Shown in pieces: positions 1-10,977 of a DNA stretch of 64,000 nucleotides. Numbering within the stretch: the first letter of the stretch is position 1; each line of letters starts with the position of its first letter. The translations under genes and the position numbers were made by a program. Below the pieces are notes generated by a model. It made no database searches. It saw only the letters and a list, made by a program, of their open reading frames with translations, and was not told where the DNA came from. Origin of the DNA: Lysinibacillus sp. B2A1 (GTDB lineage: Bacteria > Bacillota > Bacilli > Bacillales_A > Planococcaceae); contig CP027224.1 of assembly GCA_002973635.1 (NCBI GenBank), positions 5,320,001 to 5,384,000 of the forward strand, in the 5' to 3' direction.

Positions 1-2361
1 GATACGACCAGCCGGATTGGCCATCAGACCACGCATACCTGCTAATTGTGTAAAGTTAGAGGCATTACCACGGGCACCTGAATCAGACATCATGAAGATT
101 GGGTTTGTTTTCTCAAGTGATTTCATTAGTTTTGATTGGATTTCATCTTTCGCAGCACTCCAACTAGAGATAACGCGGTCATAACGTTCTTCCTCTGTGA
201 TGAAACCACGACGGAATTGTGCTTGCACTTTATCTACTTTGTCTTGTGCTATTGCTAAAATATCGCCTTTATCTGGTAATACAACAATGTCAGAAACACC
301 AACTGTAATACCAGCGCGTGTTGAATATTTGAATCCTAGATTTTTCATGCGGTCAAGCATTTTAGATGTTTCTGTAATATGGAAACGTTTAAATACTTCG
401 GCAATGATATTTCCTAAGAATTTTTTACGGAACGGGTTCACAACTGGTACTGATGCAAAGTATTTGCGTAGTACAGCTGTACGTTGTGCATTAACTTTGC
501 CCTTTTCATCAAGTGCATTATAAGTCGCATCAGCCTCAAGCTCTTTTAACGTTTCTTCGTCAATTGTTAAGTTAACAAAGAATTTGTCTGGTGTTTCTTG
601 CTCTAAGTTGAAGTCAGTTGGCTCATTAATATACGGGAATGATTTAGGCAAGATCTCGTTAAAGATTACTTTCCCAACAGTTGTTAATAAGAATTTATTA
701 TTTTGTTCTTCTGTAAATCTTGGGTTGCTTAACGAGCTTGCTTTAATGGCAATACGAGTATGCAAGTGAACATGACCTGTATCATATGCAATTAACACTT
801 CGTTTGGACCATAGAAAACAGAGCCTTCCCCTTGAGCACCTTCACGCTCAAGTGTTAAGTAATAGTTTCCTAATACCATATCTTGAGAAGGTGTTACAAC
901 TGGTTTACCGTCTTTCGGGTTAAGGATATTTTGTGCAGCAAGCATTAATAGACGAGCTTCTGCTTGTGCTTCAGCTGATAATGGTACGTGAACCGCCATT
1001 TGGTCACCATCGAAGTCAGCGTTGTAAGCTGTACATACCAATGGATGAAGACGAATAGCACGACCTTCAACTAATGTTGGTTCGAACGCTTGAATACCAA
1101 GACGGTGAAGTGTAGGTGCACGATTCAGTAACACTGGATGCTCACGAATTACATCTTCTAAAACGTCCCATACGTCGTTGTTTAAACGTTCGATTTTACG
1201 TTTAGCAGATTTAATATTATGAGCAAGACCACGTTCAACTAATTCTTTCATAACAAACGGCTTGAATAACTCAATAGCCATTTCTTTTGGTAGACCACAT
1301 TGGTACATTTTTAAGTTTGGACCTACTACGATAACGGAACGACCAGAGTAGTCAACACGTTTACCTAGTAAGTTTTGACGGAAACGACCTTGTTTACCTT
1401 TCAGCATATGTGAAAGTGATTTTAGCGGACGATTACCTGGACCTGTTACAGGACGACCACGACGACCGTTATCAATTAATGCATCAACAGCTTCTTGTAA
1501 CATACGTTTTTCATTTTGAACGATAATGCTTGGAGCACCAAGGTCTAGTAAACGTTTTAAACGGTTGTTACGGTTGATTACACGACGATATAAATCGTTT
1601 AAATCAGAAGTAGCAAAACGACCACCATCTAATTGCACCATTGGACGAAGCTCTGGTGGAATAACAGGTAGTACATCTAAAATCATCCATTCAGGTGAGT
1701 TACCTGAGTTACGGAAAGATTCAACAACTTCTAGACGTTTAATGGCACGCGTACGACGTTGACCTTGTGCAGACTTCAGCTCTTCTTTTAAAGATTGAGT
1801 TTCATCTTCAAGATCAATTTTACCTAATAATTTCTTAATTGCTTCTGCACCCATAGATGCTTCGAATGTGTTACCGAATTTTTCACGATATGCACGATAC
1901 TCTTTTTCAGAAAGTAGTTGTTTGCTTTCTAAGTTTGTTGCACCTGGCTCAATAACAACATACGATGCGAAGTAAATTACCTCTTCTAATGCACGTGGGG
2001 ACATATCTAAAATAAGACCCATACGGCTAGGAATACCTTTGAAGTACCAGATATGAGAAACTGGTGCTGCTAATTCGATGTGGCCCATACGTTCACGACG
2101 TACTTTAGCACGTGTTACCTCAACACCACAACGATCACAAACTACGCCTTTATAGCGTACACGTTTGTACTTACCACAATGACATTCCCAGTCCTTTGTT
2201 GGACCGAAAATACGCTCACAGAATAAACCATCTTTTTCTGGTTTTAATGTACGATAGTTAATTGTTTCTGGTTTTTTTACTTCACCGTATGACCAAGAGC
2301 GAATCTTGTCAGGAGAAGCTAAACCAATTTTCATATATTCAAATTCATTAACGTCTATCAA
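1..2361 (-). CDS. rpoC: RNA polymerase beta' subunit, N-terminal 787 codons (runs off window)
   Basis: Largest subunit of the transcribing core enzyme; it carries the catalytic magnesium site. The visible part starts at a TTG (2359-2361) giving [19 protein letters not shown], preceded by a GGGAGGT ribosome site. The N-terminal zinc-binding cysteines ([13 protein letters not shown] and [12 protein letters not shown] region, about 2100-2190) and the active-site [12 protein letters not shown] motif (about 990-1025) are visible in reverse complement. The window begins inside [19 protein letters not shown], so the C-terminal third is outside. It lies 165 bp downstream of rpoB, with a terminator-like hairpin between. 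Identification is certain; the TTG start matches the Bacillus pattern. Confidence 0.98.
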   Translation of the reverse strand, partial: MIDVNEFEYMKIGLASPDKIRSWSYGEVKKPETINYRTLKPEKDGLFCERIFGPTKDWECHCGKYKRVRYKGVVCDRCGVEVTRAKVRRERMGHIELAAPVSHIWYFKGIPSRMGLILDMSPRALEEVIYFASYVVIEPGATNLESKQLLSEKEYRAYREKFGNTFEASMGAEAIKKLLGKIDLEDETQSLKEELKSAQGQRRTRAIKRLEVVESFRNSGNSPEWMILDVLPVIPPELRPMVQLDGGRFATSDLNDLYRRVINRNNRLKRLLDLGAPSIIVQNEKRMLQEAVDALIDNGRRGRPVTGPGNRPLKSLSHMLKGKQGRFRQNLLGKRVDYSGRSVIVVGPNLKMYQCGLPKEMAIELFKPFVMKELVERGLAHNIKSAKRKIERLNNDVWDVLEDVIREHPVLLNRAPTLHRLGIQAFEPTLVEGRAIRLHPLVCTAYNADFDGDQMAVHVPLSAEAQAEARLLMLAAQNILNPKDGKPVVTPSQDMVLGNYYLTLEREGAQGEGSVFYGPNEVLIAYDTGHVHLHTRIAIKASSLSNPRFTEEQNNKFLLTTVGKVIFNEILPKSFPYINEPTDFNLEQETPDKFFVNLTIDEETLKELEADATYNALDEKGKVNAQRTAVLRKYFASVPVVNPFRKKFLGNIIAEVFKRFHITETSKMLDRMKNLGFKYSTRAGITVGVSDIVVLPDKGDILAIAQDKVDKVQAQFRRGFITEEERYDRVISSWSAAKDEIQSKLMKSLEKTNPIFMMSDSGARGNASNFTQLAGMRGLMANPAGRI

Positions 2362-2470
2362 GGAGCCTACCTCCCTCTAGTATAGGTCTTTATAAAGACT
2401 CTTTTACGCAGCTCGACAATCGTTTGCAAAAAATGTACTTCTTTGACAAAAGATTAAAATAGTTATTCAT

Positions 2471-2513
2471 TAAAAAAGAAAAAGTCGGACAGGGCATTAA
2501 ATCCTGCCCGACT
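2471..2513 (-). terminator. Terminator-like hairpin between rpoB and rpoC
   Basis: Read on the minus strand, AGTCGGGCAGG pairs with CCTGTCCGACT (one G-U) around an 8-nt loop and is followed by TTTTTCTTTTTT. This has the form of an intrinsic terminator directly after the rpoB stop. Since rpoC must also be transcribed, it is probably partial, or rpoC has its own promoter in the 110 bp that follow; neither can be decided from sequence. Confidence 0.75.
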
Positions 2514-2526
2514 GATTTGAAATTAA

Positions 2527-5500
2527 TTATTCAAATGACTCTACTGGCTCTTCTTCTTTTTCTACATTTGGTGCAATGTTAAGAGCATCAGCTGGCTGAA
2601 GATCTTCTTCTTCGTCTAAATCACGAAGCTCTACTTCTTCGTCATTGATTGTTAACATTTTTACATCCATACCTAGAGATTGAAGTTCTTTAATCAATAC
2701 TTTGAATGATTCAGGAACGCCTGGCTCTGGTACACTTTCACCCTTAACGATTGCTTCGTATGTTTTCACACGACCAACAACATCATCGGATTTAACTGTT
2801 AAGATTTCTTGAAGTGTGTAAGCAGCACCGTATGCTTCAAGTGCCCATACCTCCATCTCACCAAAGCGTTGTCCACCGAACTGTGCTTTACCACCAAGCG
2901 GTTGTTGTGTAACAAGTGAATAAGGGCCTGTTGAACGTGCGTGAAGTTTATCATCAACCATGTGAGCAAGTTTAATCATATACATGATACCTACTGATAC
3001 ACGGTTGTCAAACGGTTCACCTGAACGTCCATCATACAAGATTGTTTTACCATCACGGTTCATACCAGCTTCTTCCATCGTTTCCCAAACATCTTCCTCG
3101 TTGGCACCATCGAATACTGGTGTTGCCATATGAACGCCTAGGTAACGAGAAGCCATACCTAAGTGTAGTTCTAAAACTTGTCCGATATTCATACGAGATG
3201 GTACACCAAGTGGATTTAACATAATATCGACAGGCGTTCCGTCTGGCATGAATGGCATATCTTCTTCTGGTAAGATACGAGAGATAACCCCTTTGTTACC
3301 GTGACGTCCGGCCATTTTATCCCCAACACGTATTTTACGTTTTTGAACAATATAAGCACGAACTAATTGGTTAACACCTGGTGGTAATTCATCGCCATCT
3401 TCACGATTAAATACCTTCACGTCAAGAATAATACCGCCTGCACCATGTGGCACACGTAATGAAGTATCACGAACTTCACGCGCTTTTTCACCGAAGATCG
3501 CATGTAATAAGCGTTCTTCTGCTGTTAATTCTGTAACCCCTTTAGGCGTTACTTTACCTACAAGAATATCACCGTCACGTACCTCAGCACCAATGCGGAT
3601 GATTCCACGTTCGTCTAAATTACGAAGTGCATCTTCCCCAACGTTTGGAATATCACGTGTGATTTCTTCAGGTCCTAATTTTGTATCACGAGACTCTGAT
3701 TCATATTCTTCAATATGAACAGATGTATAAACATCGTCTTTTACAAGGCGTTCGCTCATGATAACAGCATCCTCATAGTTAAAGCCATTCCATGTCATGA
3801 ACGCAACAAGTACGTTACGACCAAGAGCAAGTTCACCTTTTTCCATAGAAGGACCATCCGCTAAAATGTCACGAGGCTTCACACGTTCGCCAACTTTAAC
3901 AAGTGGACGTTGGTTGTATGAAGTACCTTGGTTTGAACGAATGAATTTTTGTAATTTATATTTTGTTAAATCGCCTTTAACCTCTTTACCTTCAACGACT
4001 TCAATTCGGCGAACATGGATAGAGCGAGCTTCGACATGCTCAACGATACCGTCATATTTCGCTACAACAGCTGCACCTGAATCACGCGCATCAACATGTT
4101 CCATACCAGTACCAACGAATGGCGCTTCTGGGTTAAGAAGAGGAACCGCTTGACGTTGCATGTTGGCACCCATAAGTGCACGGTTAGAGTCATCGTTTTC
4201 TAAGAACGGGATACATGCAGTCGCAGCCGAAACTACTTGTTTTGGTGAAACGTCCATGTAGTCCATTTGCGTTTTATTGAATACTGTATTATCTCCACGG
4301 AAACGACCTACTACTTCATCATTCGCAAATGTACCATCAGGATTTAAAGGTGAATTCGCTTGTGCTACATAGTAGTTATCTTCTTCGTCAGCTGTTAAGT
4401 AGTCAATTTGATCCGTTACTTTACCTGTTTCGTGGTCAATACGACGATAAGGTGTTTCAATGAATCCAAATTTATTAACTTTGGCAAATGAAGATAATGA
4501 GTTAATTAAACCAATGTTCGGACCCTCTGGCGTTTCAATTGGACACATACGACCATAGTGAGAGTAGTGAACGTCACGCACTTCGAAACCTGCGCGCTCA
4601 CGTGTTAAACCACCTGGCCCTAATGCTGAAAGACGGCGTTTATGTGTTAACTCTGCCAATGGGTTTGTTTGGTCCATGAACTGTGATAATTGAGAGCTAC
4701 CAAAGAACTCTTTAATTGACGCAATTACTGGACGAATATTAATTAATTGCTGTGGTACAATAGCAGCTGTATCGTTAATGGACATACGCTCTCGTACAAC
4801 ACGCTCCATACGAGATAAACCGATTCGGAATTGATTTTGTAATAACTCCCCAACAGAGCGCAGACGACGATTGCCTAAGTGGTCAATATCATCTGTAGCC
4901 CCTACATGGTACAGTAAGTTAAAGAAGTAACTTACAGAAGCTAATACATCAGCAGGCGTGATATTTTTCACTTCCTCATCAATATACGCATTACCAATAA
5001 TATTGATTTCTTTTTGTGCTTCATCTTTTGGTGCATAAATTTTAATAGATTGGATTGTTACATCATCTTCAAGCACTCCACCAACTTGTGATAAAGCACG
5101 GTAACCAATACCTTTAGATGAATCCTCAAGGAAAGGTAAGATTTTATCTAACGTACGACGATCAAGAACTGTACCCTTCTCTACTAAAATTTCGCCTGTT
5201 TCTGGGTCTACAAGCGTTTCAGCAATCGTTTGGTTAAATAAACGATTTTTAATATGAAGCTTTTTATTCATTTTATAGCGACCAACATTCGCTAAATCAT
5301 AGCGTTTTGCATCAAAGAAGCGAGAGAATAATAAGCTCTTTGCACTTTCAACTGTTGGTGGCTCACCTGGACGTAAACGTTCATAGATTTCTAAAAGTGC
5401 TTTTTCTGTACTTTCAGAGTTATCCTTTTCTAACGTATTACGTAAATACTCGTTATCACCAATAATATCGATAATTTCTTGGTCTGAACCAAACCCTAAT

Positions 5501-6093
5501 GCACGAAGTAACACTGTAACTGGTAGCTTACGAGTACGATCTATACGTACATACACTACATCCTTTGCATCAGTTTCATATTCTAACCACGCACCGCGGT
5601 TTGGAATAACTGTAGCTCCAAAACCTTTTTTACCGTTTTTATCAGTTTTATCATGGAAATACACACTCGGTGAACGAACTAATTGTGAAACGATTACACG
5701 TTCAGCACCATTGATAATGAACGTACCTGTTTCAGTCATTAATGGGAAATCGCCCATGAATACATCTTGTTCTTTCACTTCGTCTGTTTCTTTGTTGTAA
5801 AGACGTACTTTCACACGTAATGGAGCCGCGTAAGTAACATCTCGCTCTTTACACTCATCGACATCATACTTAGGATCACCTAATGAATAATCAATGAATT
5901 CTAATGAAAGATTGCCTGTAAAGTCCTCGATCGGCGAAATGTCACGGAACATTTCACGTAAACCTTCTTCAAGGAACCACTCGTAAGACGCCGTTTGAAT
6001 CTCAATCAGATTTGGAAGCTCAAGCACCTCTTTAATACGCGCAAAGCTTCTACGCTGGCGGTGTTGTCCATACTGAACTAGTTGACCTGTCAA
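2527..6093 (-). CDS. rpoB: RNA polymerase beta subunit
   Basis: Second catalytic subunit of RNA polymerase. About 1188 residues, normal for Bacillales. The rifampicin pocket [18 protein letters not shown], followed by [13 protein letters not shown], is the ordinary sensitive form. [13 protein letters not shown] and the C-terminal [20 protein letters not shown] segment are present. An open frame extends upstream to a GTG at 6102, but that codon touches the ribosome site; the TTG at 6093 (LTGQLVQYG) has GAGGGG 8 nt upstream and matches the B. subtilis start, so I use it. The C-terminus is a run of acidic residues. The 250 bp upstream of the gene hold no ORF; no clear promoter was picked out. 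Confidence 0.98.
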   Translation of the reverse strand: MTGQLVQYGQHRQRRSFARIKEVLELPNLIEIQTASYEWFLEEGLREMFRDISPIEDFTGNLSLEFIDYSLGDPKYDVDECKERDVTYAAPLRVKVRLYNKETDEVKEQDVFMGDFPLMTETGTFIINGAERVIVSQLVRSPSVYFHDKTDKNGKKGFGATVIPNRGAWLEYETDAKDVVYVRIDRTRKLPVTVLLRALGFGSDQEIIDIIGDNEYLRNTLEKDNSESTEKALLEIYERLRPGEPPTVESAKSLLFSRFFDAKRYDLANVGRYKMNKKLHIKNRLFNQTIAETLVDPETGEILVEKGTVLDRRTLDKILPFLEDSSKGIGYRALSQVGGVLEDDVTIQSIKIYAPKDEAQKEINIIGNAYIDEEVKNITPADVLASVSYFFNLLYHVGATDDIDHLGNRRLRSVGELLQNQFRIGLSRMERVVRERMSINDTAAIVPQQLINIRPVIASIKEFFGSSQLSQFMDQTNPLAELTHKRRLSALGPGGLTRERAGFEVRDVHYSHYGRMCPIETPEGPNIGLINSLSSFAKVNKFGFIETPYRRIDHETGKVTDQIDYLTADEEDNYYVAQANSPLNPDGTFANDEVVGRFRGDNTVFNKTQMDYMDVSPKQVVSAATACIPFLENDDSNRALMGANMQRQAVPLLNPEAPFVGTGMEHVDARDSGAAVVAKYDGIVEHVEARSIHVRRIEVVEGKEVKGDLTKYKLQKFIRSNQGTSYNQRPLVKVGERVKPRDILADGPSMEKGELALGRNVLVAFMTWNGFNYEDAVIMSERLVKDDVYTSVHIEEYESESRDTKLGPEEITRDIPNVGEDALRNLDERGIIRIGAEVRDGDILVGKVTPKGVTELTAEERLLHAIFGEKAREVRDTSLRVPHGAGGIILDVKVFNREDGDELPPGVNQLVRAYIVQKRKIRVGDKMAGRHGNKGVISRILPEEDMPFMPDGTPVDIMLNPLGVPSRMNIGQVLELHLGMASRYLGVHMATPVFDGANEEDVWETMEEAGMNRDGKTILYDGRSGEPFDNRVSVGIMYMIKLAHMVDDKLHARSTGPYSLVTQQPLGGKAQFGGQRFGEMEVWALEAYGAAYTLQEILTVKSDDVVGRVKTYEAIVKGESVPEPGVPESFKVLIKELQSLGMDVKMLTINDEEVELRDLDEEEDLQPADALNIAPNVEKEEEPVESFE

Positions 6094-6344
6094 CTCATTC
6101 ACCCCTCAATAAAGCGATATTAGGTCTTTGCAAAATCATACAAATAGTGTATGATTTCGAAAGACAAAAAGAAAACGAGTCTTCAAAAAGATCTCATTTT
6201 CGGTTAACTAAACTTTTCTTGGCAAGTATACCCATATTAAAACAATCATATACAAAAAGGGCACACGACCTCAAAATAATATTTTTGCATTGTATCATAT
6301 TATCATAGCCAATTTGTCAAGTCAATATTTTATACATATTTCAT

Positions 6345-6947
6345 TTATTTTTTTGCACATACTATCCAATACCCTTTTTTCTTCTCCACAACATCGACTT
6401 CAGAAAATTTTTCTTCTAAGTAACTTACCGTTGATGGCGCACCTTGCTTTTTCTGAATTACCACCCACAGCTCACCAGATGACACTAACTTATCGTAAGC
6501 TCCATCGTAAAAACGGAAAATTGTTTCTTTCCCTGCGCGAATTGGAGGATTGGTTAAAATAGCTGCGGCTTTTACATCCTTGTCAACCATCGATAGTCCG
6601 TCACTCACAAATATTCGTACATTTTGAACACCGTTTACTTGCGCATTTTTTTGCGAGAGTGCAACTGCACGCTCGTTTATATCCATCATAAAAACAGTAC
6701 GATCTGGATTTGCTTTGGCAATCGATAAACCGATTGGTCCATACCCACACCCCACATCAAAAACTGCACCATTAATATCAGGCATTTGAAAAGCATCTAT
6801 TAACACACGGGATCCAAAATCTACTTCGCTTTTACTAAAAACACCTGCATCCGTCTCAAAGGAAAACGAATGTCCCAATAATTTGAATGTCCAGTGGCAA
6901 GGTTTACTTTCAGCTTGAGGCTTATTTGTATAATAGTGATCTGCCAT
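6345..6947 (-). CDS. Class I SAM-dependent rRNA methyltransferase, YbxB/RsmC-like
   Basis: About 200 residues. Contains the AdoMet-binding motif VFDVGCGYGPIGL and the catalytic LTNPPIRAGKE (NPP[IY]) typical of N6/N2 base methyltransferases of the RsmC group, expected to methylate 16S rRNA guanine. The frame opens with a GTG at 6953, but AGGAGG lies only 1 nt before that codon and 7 nt before the ATG at 6947, so MADHYYTNKP is the better start. It sits between rplL and rpoB as in B. subtilis (ybxB), just after the rplL terminator. The exact modified base is inferred from the family. Confidence 0.85.
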   Translation of the reverse strand: MADHYYTNKPQAESKPCHWTFKLLGHSFSFETDAGVFSKSEVDFGSRVLIDAFQMPDINGAVFDVGCGYGPIGLSIAKANPDRTVFMMDINERAVALSQKNAQVNGVQNVRIFVSDGLSMVDKDVKAAAILTNPPIRAGKETIFRFYDGAYDKLVSSGELWVVIQKKQGAPSTVSYLEEKFSEVDVVEKKKGYWIVCAKK

Positions 6948-6966
6948 TTTCACGCCTCCTCAGAAT

Positions 6967-6998
6967 GAAGAAAAAAGCTCGCCAAAATGACGAGCTTT
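6967..6998 (-). terminator. Terminator after rplL
   Basis: Minus-strand AAAGCTCG pairs with CGAGCTTT around a 9-nt loop and is followed by TTTTTTCTTC. It lies between the rplL stop and the ybxB ribosome site, so the downstream genes depend on readthrough or on their own promoter. Confidence 0.8.
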
Positions 6999-7023
6999 CC
7001 TTTTGTTAAAAAGTAACGCGAGA

Positions 7024-7386
7024 TTACTTAACTTCTACAGAAGCGCCAACTTCTTCAAGTTTAGCTTTGATTTCATCAGCTTCATTTTTAGAGATGCCTT
7101 CTTTAAGAGCTTTAGGAGCGTTATCAACTACTTCTTTAGCTTCTTTAAGACCTAATCCAGTGATTTCACGAACCACTTTGATTACTTTGATTTTTTCTGC
7201 ACCAGCAGATGCTAATACTACATCAAATTCTGTTTTTTCTTCAGCAGCGCCAGCAGCACCACCAGCAACTACTGCTACAGGAGCTGCAGCTGTTACACCG
7301 AATTCTTCTTCGATAGCTTTTACTAAATCGTTTAATTCAAGAACTGTCATAGCTTTGATAGCTTCTAAGATTTGCTCTTTATTCAT
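7024..7386 (-). CDS. rplL: Ribosomal protein bL12 (L7/L12)
   Basis: Stalk protein of the large subunit that recruits and stimulates translation GTPases. 120 residues: N-terminal dimerisation helices ([20 protein letters not shown]), an alanine/glycine-rich hinge at about 34-50, and the C-terminal domain ending GASVEVK. Follows rplJ by 72 bp; the pair is controlled by the upstream L10 leader. Ends at a strong terminator. Confidence 0.98.
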   Translation of the reverse strand: MNKEQILEAIKAMTVLELNDLVKAIEEEFGVTAAAPVAVVAGGAAGAAEEKTEFDVVLASAGAEKIKVIKVVREITGLGLKEAKEVVDNAPKALKEGISKNEADEIKAKLEEVGASVEVK

Positions 7387-7458
7387 TATAATTTCCTCCT
7401 AAATTGGATAATATTTGTTTTCGCGGGTTAAGCCGCAGAAGTTATGATGCGTATGAAA

Positions 7459-7959
7459 TTATGCACCTTGCTCTTCTTTTTGTTCTGCAACAGCTTTTGT
7501 TGCAAGTGCGAAGTTACGCACTGGAGCTTGAAGTACAGATAAAAGCATTGAAAGAAGACCTTCGCGTGACGGAAGTTCTGCAAGTGCTTTAACATCTTCA
7601 ACTGAAGAAACAGTACCTTCAATAATACCTGCTTTAATTTCTAAAGCGTCATTTTTCTTTGCGAACTCGTTGATGATTTTAGCAGGAGCTATTACATCTT
7701 CGTTTGAGAACGCAATTGCGTTAGGACCAACTAATACGTCGTTGATTCCTTCAAGACCAGCAGCTTCAGTAGCACGACGAGTTAATGTATTTTTGTATAC
7801 TTTGAACTCAACGCCAGCTTCACGAAGTTGTTTACGAAGCTCTGTCACTTGTGTAACATTAAGACCACGGTAATCCACAACCACTACAGAAGCAGCGTTT
7901 TGGAATTTTTCAGTAATCTCTTGAACTTGTACTTGTTTGTTTTCGATTGCTTTGCTCAT
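7459..7959 (-). CDS. rplJ: Ribosomal protein uL10
   Basis: 166 residues. Anchors the L12 dimers to 23S rRNA and, by family knowledge, the L10-L12 complex binds its own leader RNA. N-terminal RNA-binding part carries [21 protein letters not shown]; the alanine-rich C-terminal helix (about 140-160) binds L12. ATG start with GGAGGTG upstream. Confidence 0.97.
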   Translation of the reverse strand: MSKAIENKQVQVQEITEKFQNAASVVVVDYRGLNVTQVTELRKQLREAGVEFKVYKNTLTRRATEAAGLEGINDVLVGPNAIAFSNEDVIAPAKIINEFAKKNDALEIKAGIIEGTVSSVEDVKALAELPSREGLLSMLLSVLQAPVRNFALATKAVAEQKEEQGA

Positions 7960-7996
7960 TATGACACCTCCTATAAGAATGGGTCATTTATACCGA

Positions 7997-8170
7997 CAAA
8001 AGAAAAGCCTCTGGGTCAAAATAGACACAGAGGCTGAAAGTCATCATCTTTAAATAAGAATCCGAATTCCGATGTCCTCGGTAGGAACATTAAGTGACAA
8101 GTCACTCCTACTGTCTACGGTACAAATGGATGATTCACAACAGCAAACATCATATCATAGATACTAGGTC
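7997..8170 (-). ncRNA. L10 leader with intrinsic terminator (autoregulatory mRNA leader)
   Basis: The 245-bp gap upstream of rplJ holds a structured leader. At 8006-8035 a strong hairpin (minus strand AGCCTCTGTGTC / GACCCAGAGGCT) is followed by TTTTCTTTT, giving an attenuator 40 nt before rplJ. Upstream, 8040-8150 contains complementary segments such as ATCATCTTT near 8042 and AAATGGATGAT near 8126. Position and form match the Firmicute L10 leader (Rfam L10_leader), where L10(L12)4 binding favours termination. The exact upstream boundary is an estimate. Confidence 0.8.
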
Positions 8171-8204
8171 ACTGTCAATATATTTATATAAAAAGTTAAA
8201 TTAA

Positions 8205-8903
8205 TTATTTCACTACTACATTAGAAGCATCGATTTTAACAGCTGGACCCATTGTAGTTGTAACGTTTACAGATTTCATGTAAGTACCTTTAGCTGCAGC
8301 AGGCTTTGCTTTTTGTACTACATCAAATACAGTTACGAAGTTTTCTACTAATTTTTCTGCTGCAAAAGAAACTTTACCGATTGGAGCGTGGATGATACCA
8401 GCTTTATCAGCACGGTATTCTACTTTACCAGCTTTAATTTCCTCGATTGCTTTTGTTACATCGAATGTAACTGTACCAGTTTTAGGGTTTGGCATTAAGC
8501 CTTTAGGTCCTAAAACGCGTCCAAGTTTACCAACTTCACCCATCATGTCAGGTGTTGCTACGATTACATCGAAATCAAACCAACCTTGTTGGATCTTTTG
8601 GATGTACTCTGCATCGCCTACATAATCAGCACCAGCTGCTTCAGCTTCTTTAAGTTTTTCACCTTTAGCGAATACTAATACACGTTGAGTTTTACCAGTA
8701 CCGTTTGGTAGTACTACAGCACCACGGATTTGTTGGTCGTTTTTACGAGTATCAATACCTAGACGAAAAGCAACTTCTACAGTAGCGTCGAAGTTTACTG
8801 TGCTAGTTTTTTGAGCAAGTTCAATTGCCTCTTGTGCGCTGTAAAGTGTGTTACGATCGATTAATTTTGCTGCATCTTGCAGTTTTTTACCTTTTTTAGC
8901 CAT
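8205..8903 (-). CDS. rplA: Ribosomal protein uL1
   Basis: 232 residues, normal length. Forms the L1 stalk that guides deacylated tRNA out of the E site. Family signature around [20 protein letters not shown] is present. Start ATG preceded by AAGGAGG. Follows rplK by 116 bp containing a perfect 9-bp hairpin that may be an L1 binding site or attenuator. Confidence 0.97.
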   Translation of the reverse strand: MAKKGKKLQDAAKLIDRNTLYSAQEAIELAQKTSTVNFDATVEVAFRLGIDTRKNDQQIRGAVVLPNGTGKTQRVLVFAKGEKLKEAEAAGADYVGDAEYIQKIQQGWFDFDVIVATPDMMGEVGKLGRVLGPKGLMPNPKTGTVTFDVTKAIEEIKAGKVEYRADKAGIIHAPIGKVSFAAEKLVENFVTVFDVVQKAKPAAAKGTYMKSVNVTTTMGPAVKIDASNVVVK

Positions 8904-8955
8904 TATATAATTCCTCCTTGATTGTGGTTGTAGCGGATTTTACCTCCCACGAATA

Positions 8956-8990
8956 AAGGTTGCGCGTTCACAAAGAAACTTCGCAACCTT
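8956..8990 (-). other. Hairpin in the rplK-rplA intergenic region
   Basis: AAGGTTGCG (8956-8964) and CGCAACCTT (8982-8990) form a perfect 9-bp stem with a 17-nt loop. On the transcribed strand only TTTATT follows, so it is a poor terminator. A translational operator for L1, which regulates this operon in other bacteria, is possible but unproven. Confidence 0.45.
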
Positions 8991-9019
8991 CCAAAAAACA
9001 AAACATCAAGTAACAGGGA

Positions 9020-9445
9020 TTAGTCTTCGATAACAATTCCCATGCTTCGTGCAGTACCTTCAACCATTAACATAGCAGCTTCTACTGAAGCAGCGTTAAG
9101 GTCTGGCATTTTAGTTTCAGCGATTTCGCGAACTTTATCACGTTTAACCGTTGCCACTTTTTTACGGTTTGGTTCACCAGATCCAGATTGGATACCAGCT
9201 GCTACTTTAAGTAGAACTGCTGCAGGTGGAGTTTTTGTAATGAAAGTGAAAGAACGGTCTTCGAATACTGAAATTTCAACTGGAATAATAAGACCAGCTT
9301 GATCAGCCGTACGTGCATTGAATTCTTTACAGAATCCCATGATATTCACACCTGCTTGACCTAATGCAGGACCAACCGGCGGAGCTGGATTTGCTTTACC
9401 AGCAGGGATTTGAAGTTTTACAACTTTAATAACTTTTTTAGCCAC
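9020..9445 (-). CDS. rplK: Ribosomal protein uL11
   Basis: 141 residues from a GTG start (9443-9445) with AAGGAGGTGTGTCTC directly upstream; the frame is open further 5' but that part has no family match. [20 protein letters not shown], the [14 protein letters not shown] loop and the C-terminal rRNA-binding domain ending [10 protein letters not shown] are all present. Forms the GTPase-associated centre and is needed for RelA activation. First gene of rplK-rplA. Confidence 0.97.
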
Positions 9446-9673
9446 GAGACACACCTCCTTAAGTCCGTGATGTGGTAATTGGGTTGCCCCTCCCACTCAA
9501 TATCTGTCTGTCAGCTAAGTGCCGATAACATTAAAATTATCATTGCAGACGTCAAACCAAAGTATGACAGTCTGACCTATGAAATAATACCACTTTTAAT
9601 TTTTTTAAGCAAGTAGTAATTTACAAAATCTGCGAAACATACATCTAAGTATTTTACAATGCTGTTACTTACA

Positions 9674-10207
9674 TTAGATTTTTTGTATTTGTTCAAAATT
9701 TAGTTCCATAATTGTTTCGCGACCAAACATATCAACAGACACTTTCACTTTTCCTTTTTCAGTGTCAATTTCTTCAACACGTCCTTGGAAGTGTGCAAAA
9801 GGTCCTTCTAATACTTCAACAGCCTCTCCCACAGAAATATCCACTTCTACAACTTTGTCAGACATACCCATTTGTTGCAGTAGACGATCCGCTTCTTCTG
9901 GTAATAAAGGTGTTGGTTTTGCACCACCACCTGACGAACCGATAAAGCCCGTTACACCTGGTGTATTACGCACAACATACCAAGAGTCATCCGTCATGAT
10001 TAGTTCTACTAATACATACCCAGGGAAAACTTTGCGCATCATTGTACGTTTTTTTCCATCCTTCATTTCTGTTTCCTCATGTTCAGGCACGATTACACGG
10101 AAAATCTTATCTTGCATCCCCATTGTTTCAACACGTTTTTCTAGGTTTGCTTTAACACGATTTTCATACCCTGAATACGTATGAACAACATACCAATTTT
10201 TCTCCAT
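9674..10207 (-). CDS. nusG: Transcription antitermination/pausing factor NusG
   Basis: 177 residues, full length: NGN domain (EKNWYVVHTYSGYENRVKANL, with PGYVLVELIM) then the KOW domain (GPFAHFQGRVEEIDTEKGKVKV). Binds RNA polymerase across the cleft; in Bacillales it also promotes pausing. It lies 313 bp downstream of secE, separated by two hairpins with T-tracts, so it probably has its own promoter here. The 177-bp gap to rplK holds no ORF. Confidence 0.97.
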   Translation of the reverse strand: MEKNWYVVHTYSGYENRVKANLEKRVETMGMQDKIFRVIVPEHEETEMKDGKKRTMMRKVFPGYVLVELIMTDDSWYVVRNTPGVTGFIGSSGGGAKPTPLLPEEADRLLQQMGMSDKVVEVDISVGEAVEVLEGPFAHFQGRVEEIDTEKGKVKVSVDMFGRETIMELNFEQIQKI

Positions 10208-10310
10208 AACTACTAGGACTTCTCGTCCGTCCCTCCCTTACAAATAAAAGTGAAAATGAATCGCAAAATGCTAAAGCACCCATCACTCTTTTCACAAACT
10301 ACTCATTAGA

Positions 10311-10343
10311 AAAACATAGCTTTCGCTAATAGCTAGCGAAAGC
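10311..10343 (-). terminator. Second hairpin between secE and nusG
   Basis: GCTTTCGCTA (10319-10328) and TAGCGAAAGC (10334-10343) make a perfect 10-bp stem with a 5-nt loop; on the minus strand TATGTTTTT follows. Acts as a terminator or attenuator ahead of nusG. Confidence 0.6.
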
Positions 10344-10459
10344 CTGATGATATATACCGAAACTAGCATAGTCATCTATGGCTACGCTCATACTCTCACT
10401 CGTAGCCTACTTAATCATAATGAGAATATTTTACTGTTGTTTTCTTCATAAAACAAACG

Positions 10460-10488
10460 AAAAAACCCGTTATTGCATTGGACGGGCT
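10460..10488 (-). terminator. Terminator after secE
   Basis: Minus strand AGCCCGT pairs with ACGGGTT (one G-U) around a 10-nt loop and is followed by TTTTTTCG. It starts 33 bp past the secE stop. Confidence 0.7.
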
Positions 10489-10520
10489 ATTTCAGAAGTA
10501 TTAACATGCTATTTACTAAA

Positions 10521-10706
10521 TTATAAATCTAAGTACCAGCGGAATAATGATGAAATACCTAAGTCTACTAACACAAAAAATAAAGCCATAATTACAACAG
10601 TTGAAATTACAACGACTGTATATTTCGTCAGTTCTTTACTTTTTGGCCAGCTTGTTTTGCGCATTTCCGACATTACATTGCTGAAAAAGTCTTTAATCTT
10701 GCCCAT
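10521..10706 (-). CDS. secE: Preprotein translocase subunit SecE
   Basis: 61 residues with one membrane helix (YTVVVISTVVIMALFFVLVD, about 29-48) preceded by the conserved amphipathic MRKTSWPKSKEL segment. Holds SecY together in the translocation channel. Typical short Firmicute form. Follows rpmG by 48 bp. Confidence 0.95.
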   Translation of the reverse strand: MGKIKDFFSNVMSEMRKTSWPKSKELTKYTVVVISTVVIMALFFVLVDLGISSLFRWYLDL

Positions 10707-10754
10707 TCTAGCCTAACCTCCGAATCAATCATATCTGTCTATTTACAAATTATT

Positions 10755-10901
10755 TTATAGCGTTTGTTTATGCACTGTATGTTCATTGCAATGCGAGCAA
10801 AATTTTTTTAATTCAAGGCGTACAGTTGAGCCTTCTTTAGCTGGAAACGTGTAATTTCTCGACCCGCATTTTTCACAATTTAACACGACTTTTTTTGCCA
10901 T
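10755..10901 (-). CDS. rpmG: Ribosomal protein bL33 (zinc-binding paralogue form)
   Basis: 48 residues: MAKKVVLNCEKCGSRNYT, then a segment ending FCSHCNEHTVHKQTL. Four cysteines in two CxxC pairs (CEKC and CSHC) mark the zinc-containing type of L33. It lies between sigH and secE as in B. subtilis (rpmGB). Start ATG at 10899-10901 with AAGGTG upstream. A component of the large subunit near the E site. Confidence 0.95.
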   Translation of the reverse strand: MAKKVVLNCEKCGSRNYTFPAKEGSTVRLELKKFCSHCNEHTVHKQTL

Positions 10902-10977
10902 ATAATCACCTTTTCGGCACTTTGTCTTTTAAAGACTAACACCTAAAATTGTCAATGTCAATAAAGGTATGCAATCG

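Noticed and set aside
6290..6562. Plus-strand ORF opposite the methyltransferase gene
   Set aside because: Antisense shadow of the ybxB-like coding region, with no ribosome site.
10378..10716. 112-codon plus-strand ORF opposite secE
   Set aside because: Shadow of secE plus the terminator spacer; low complexity and no RBS.
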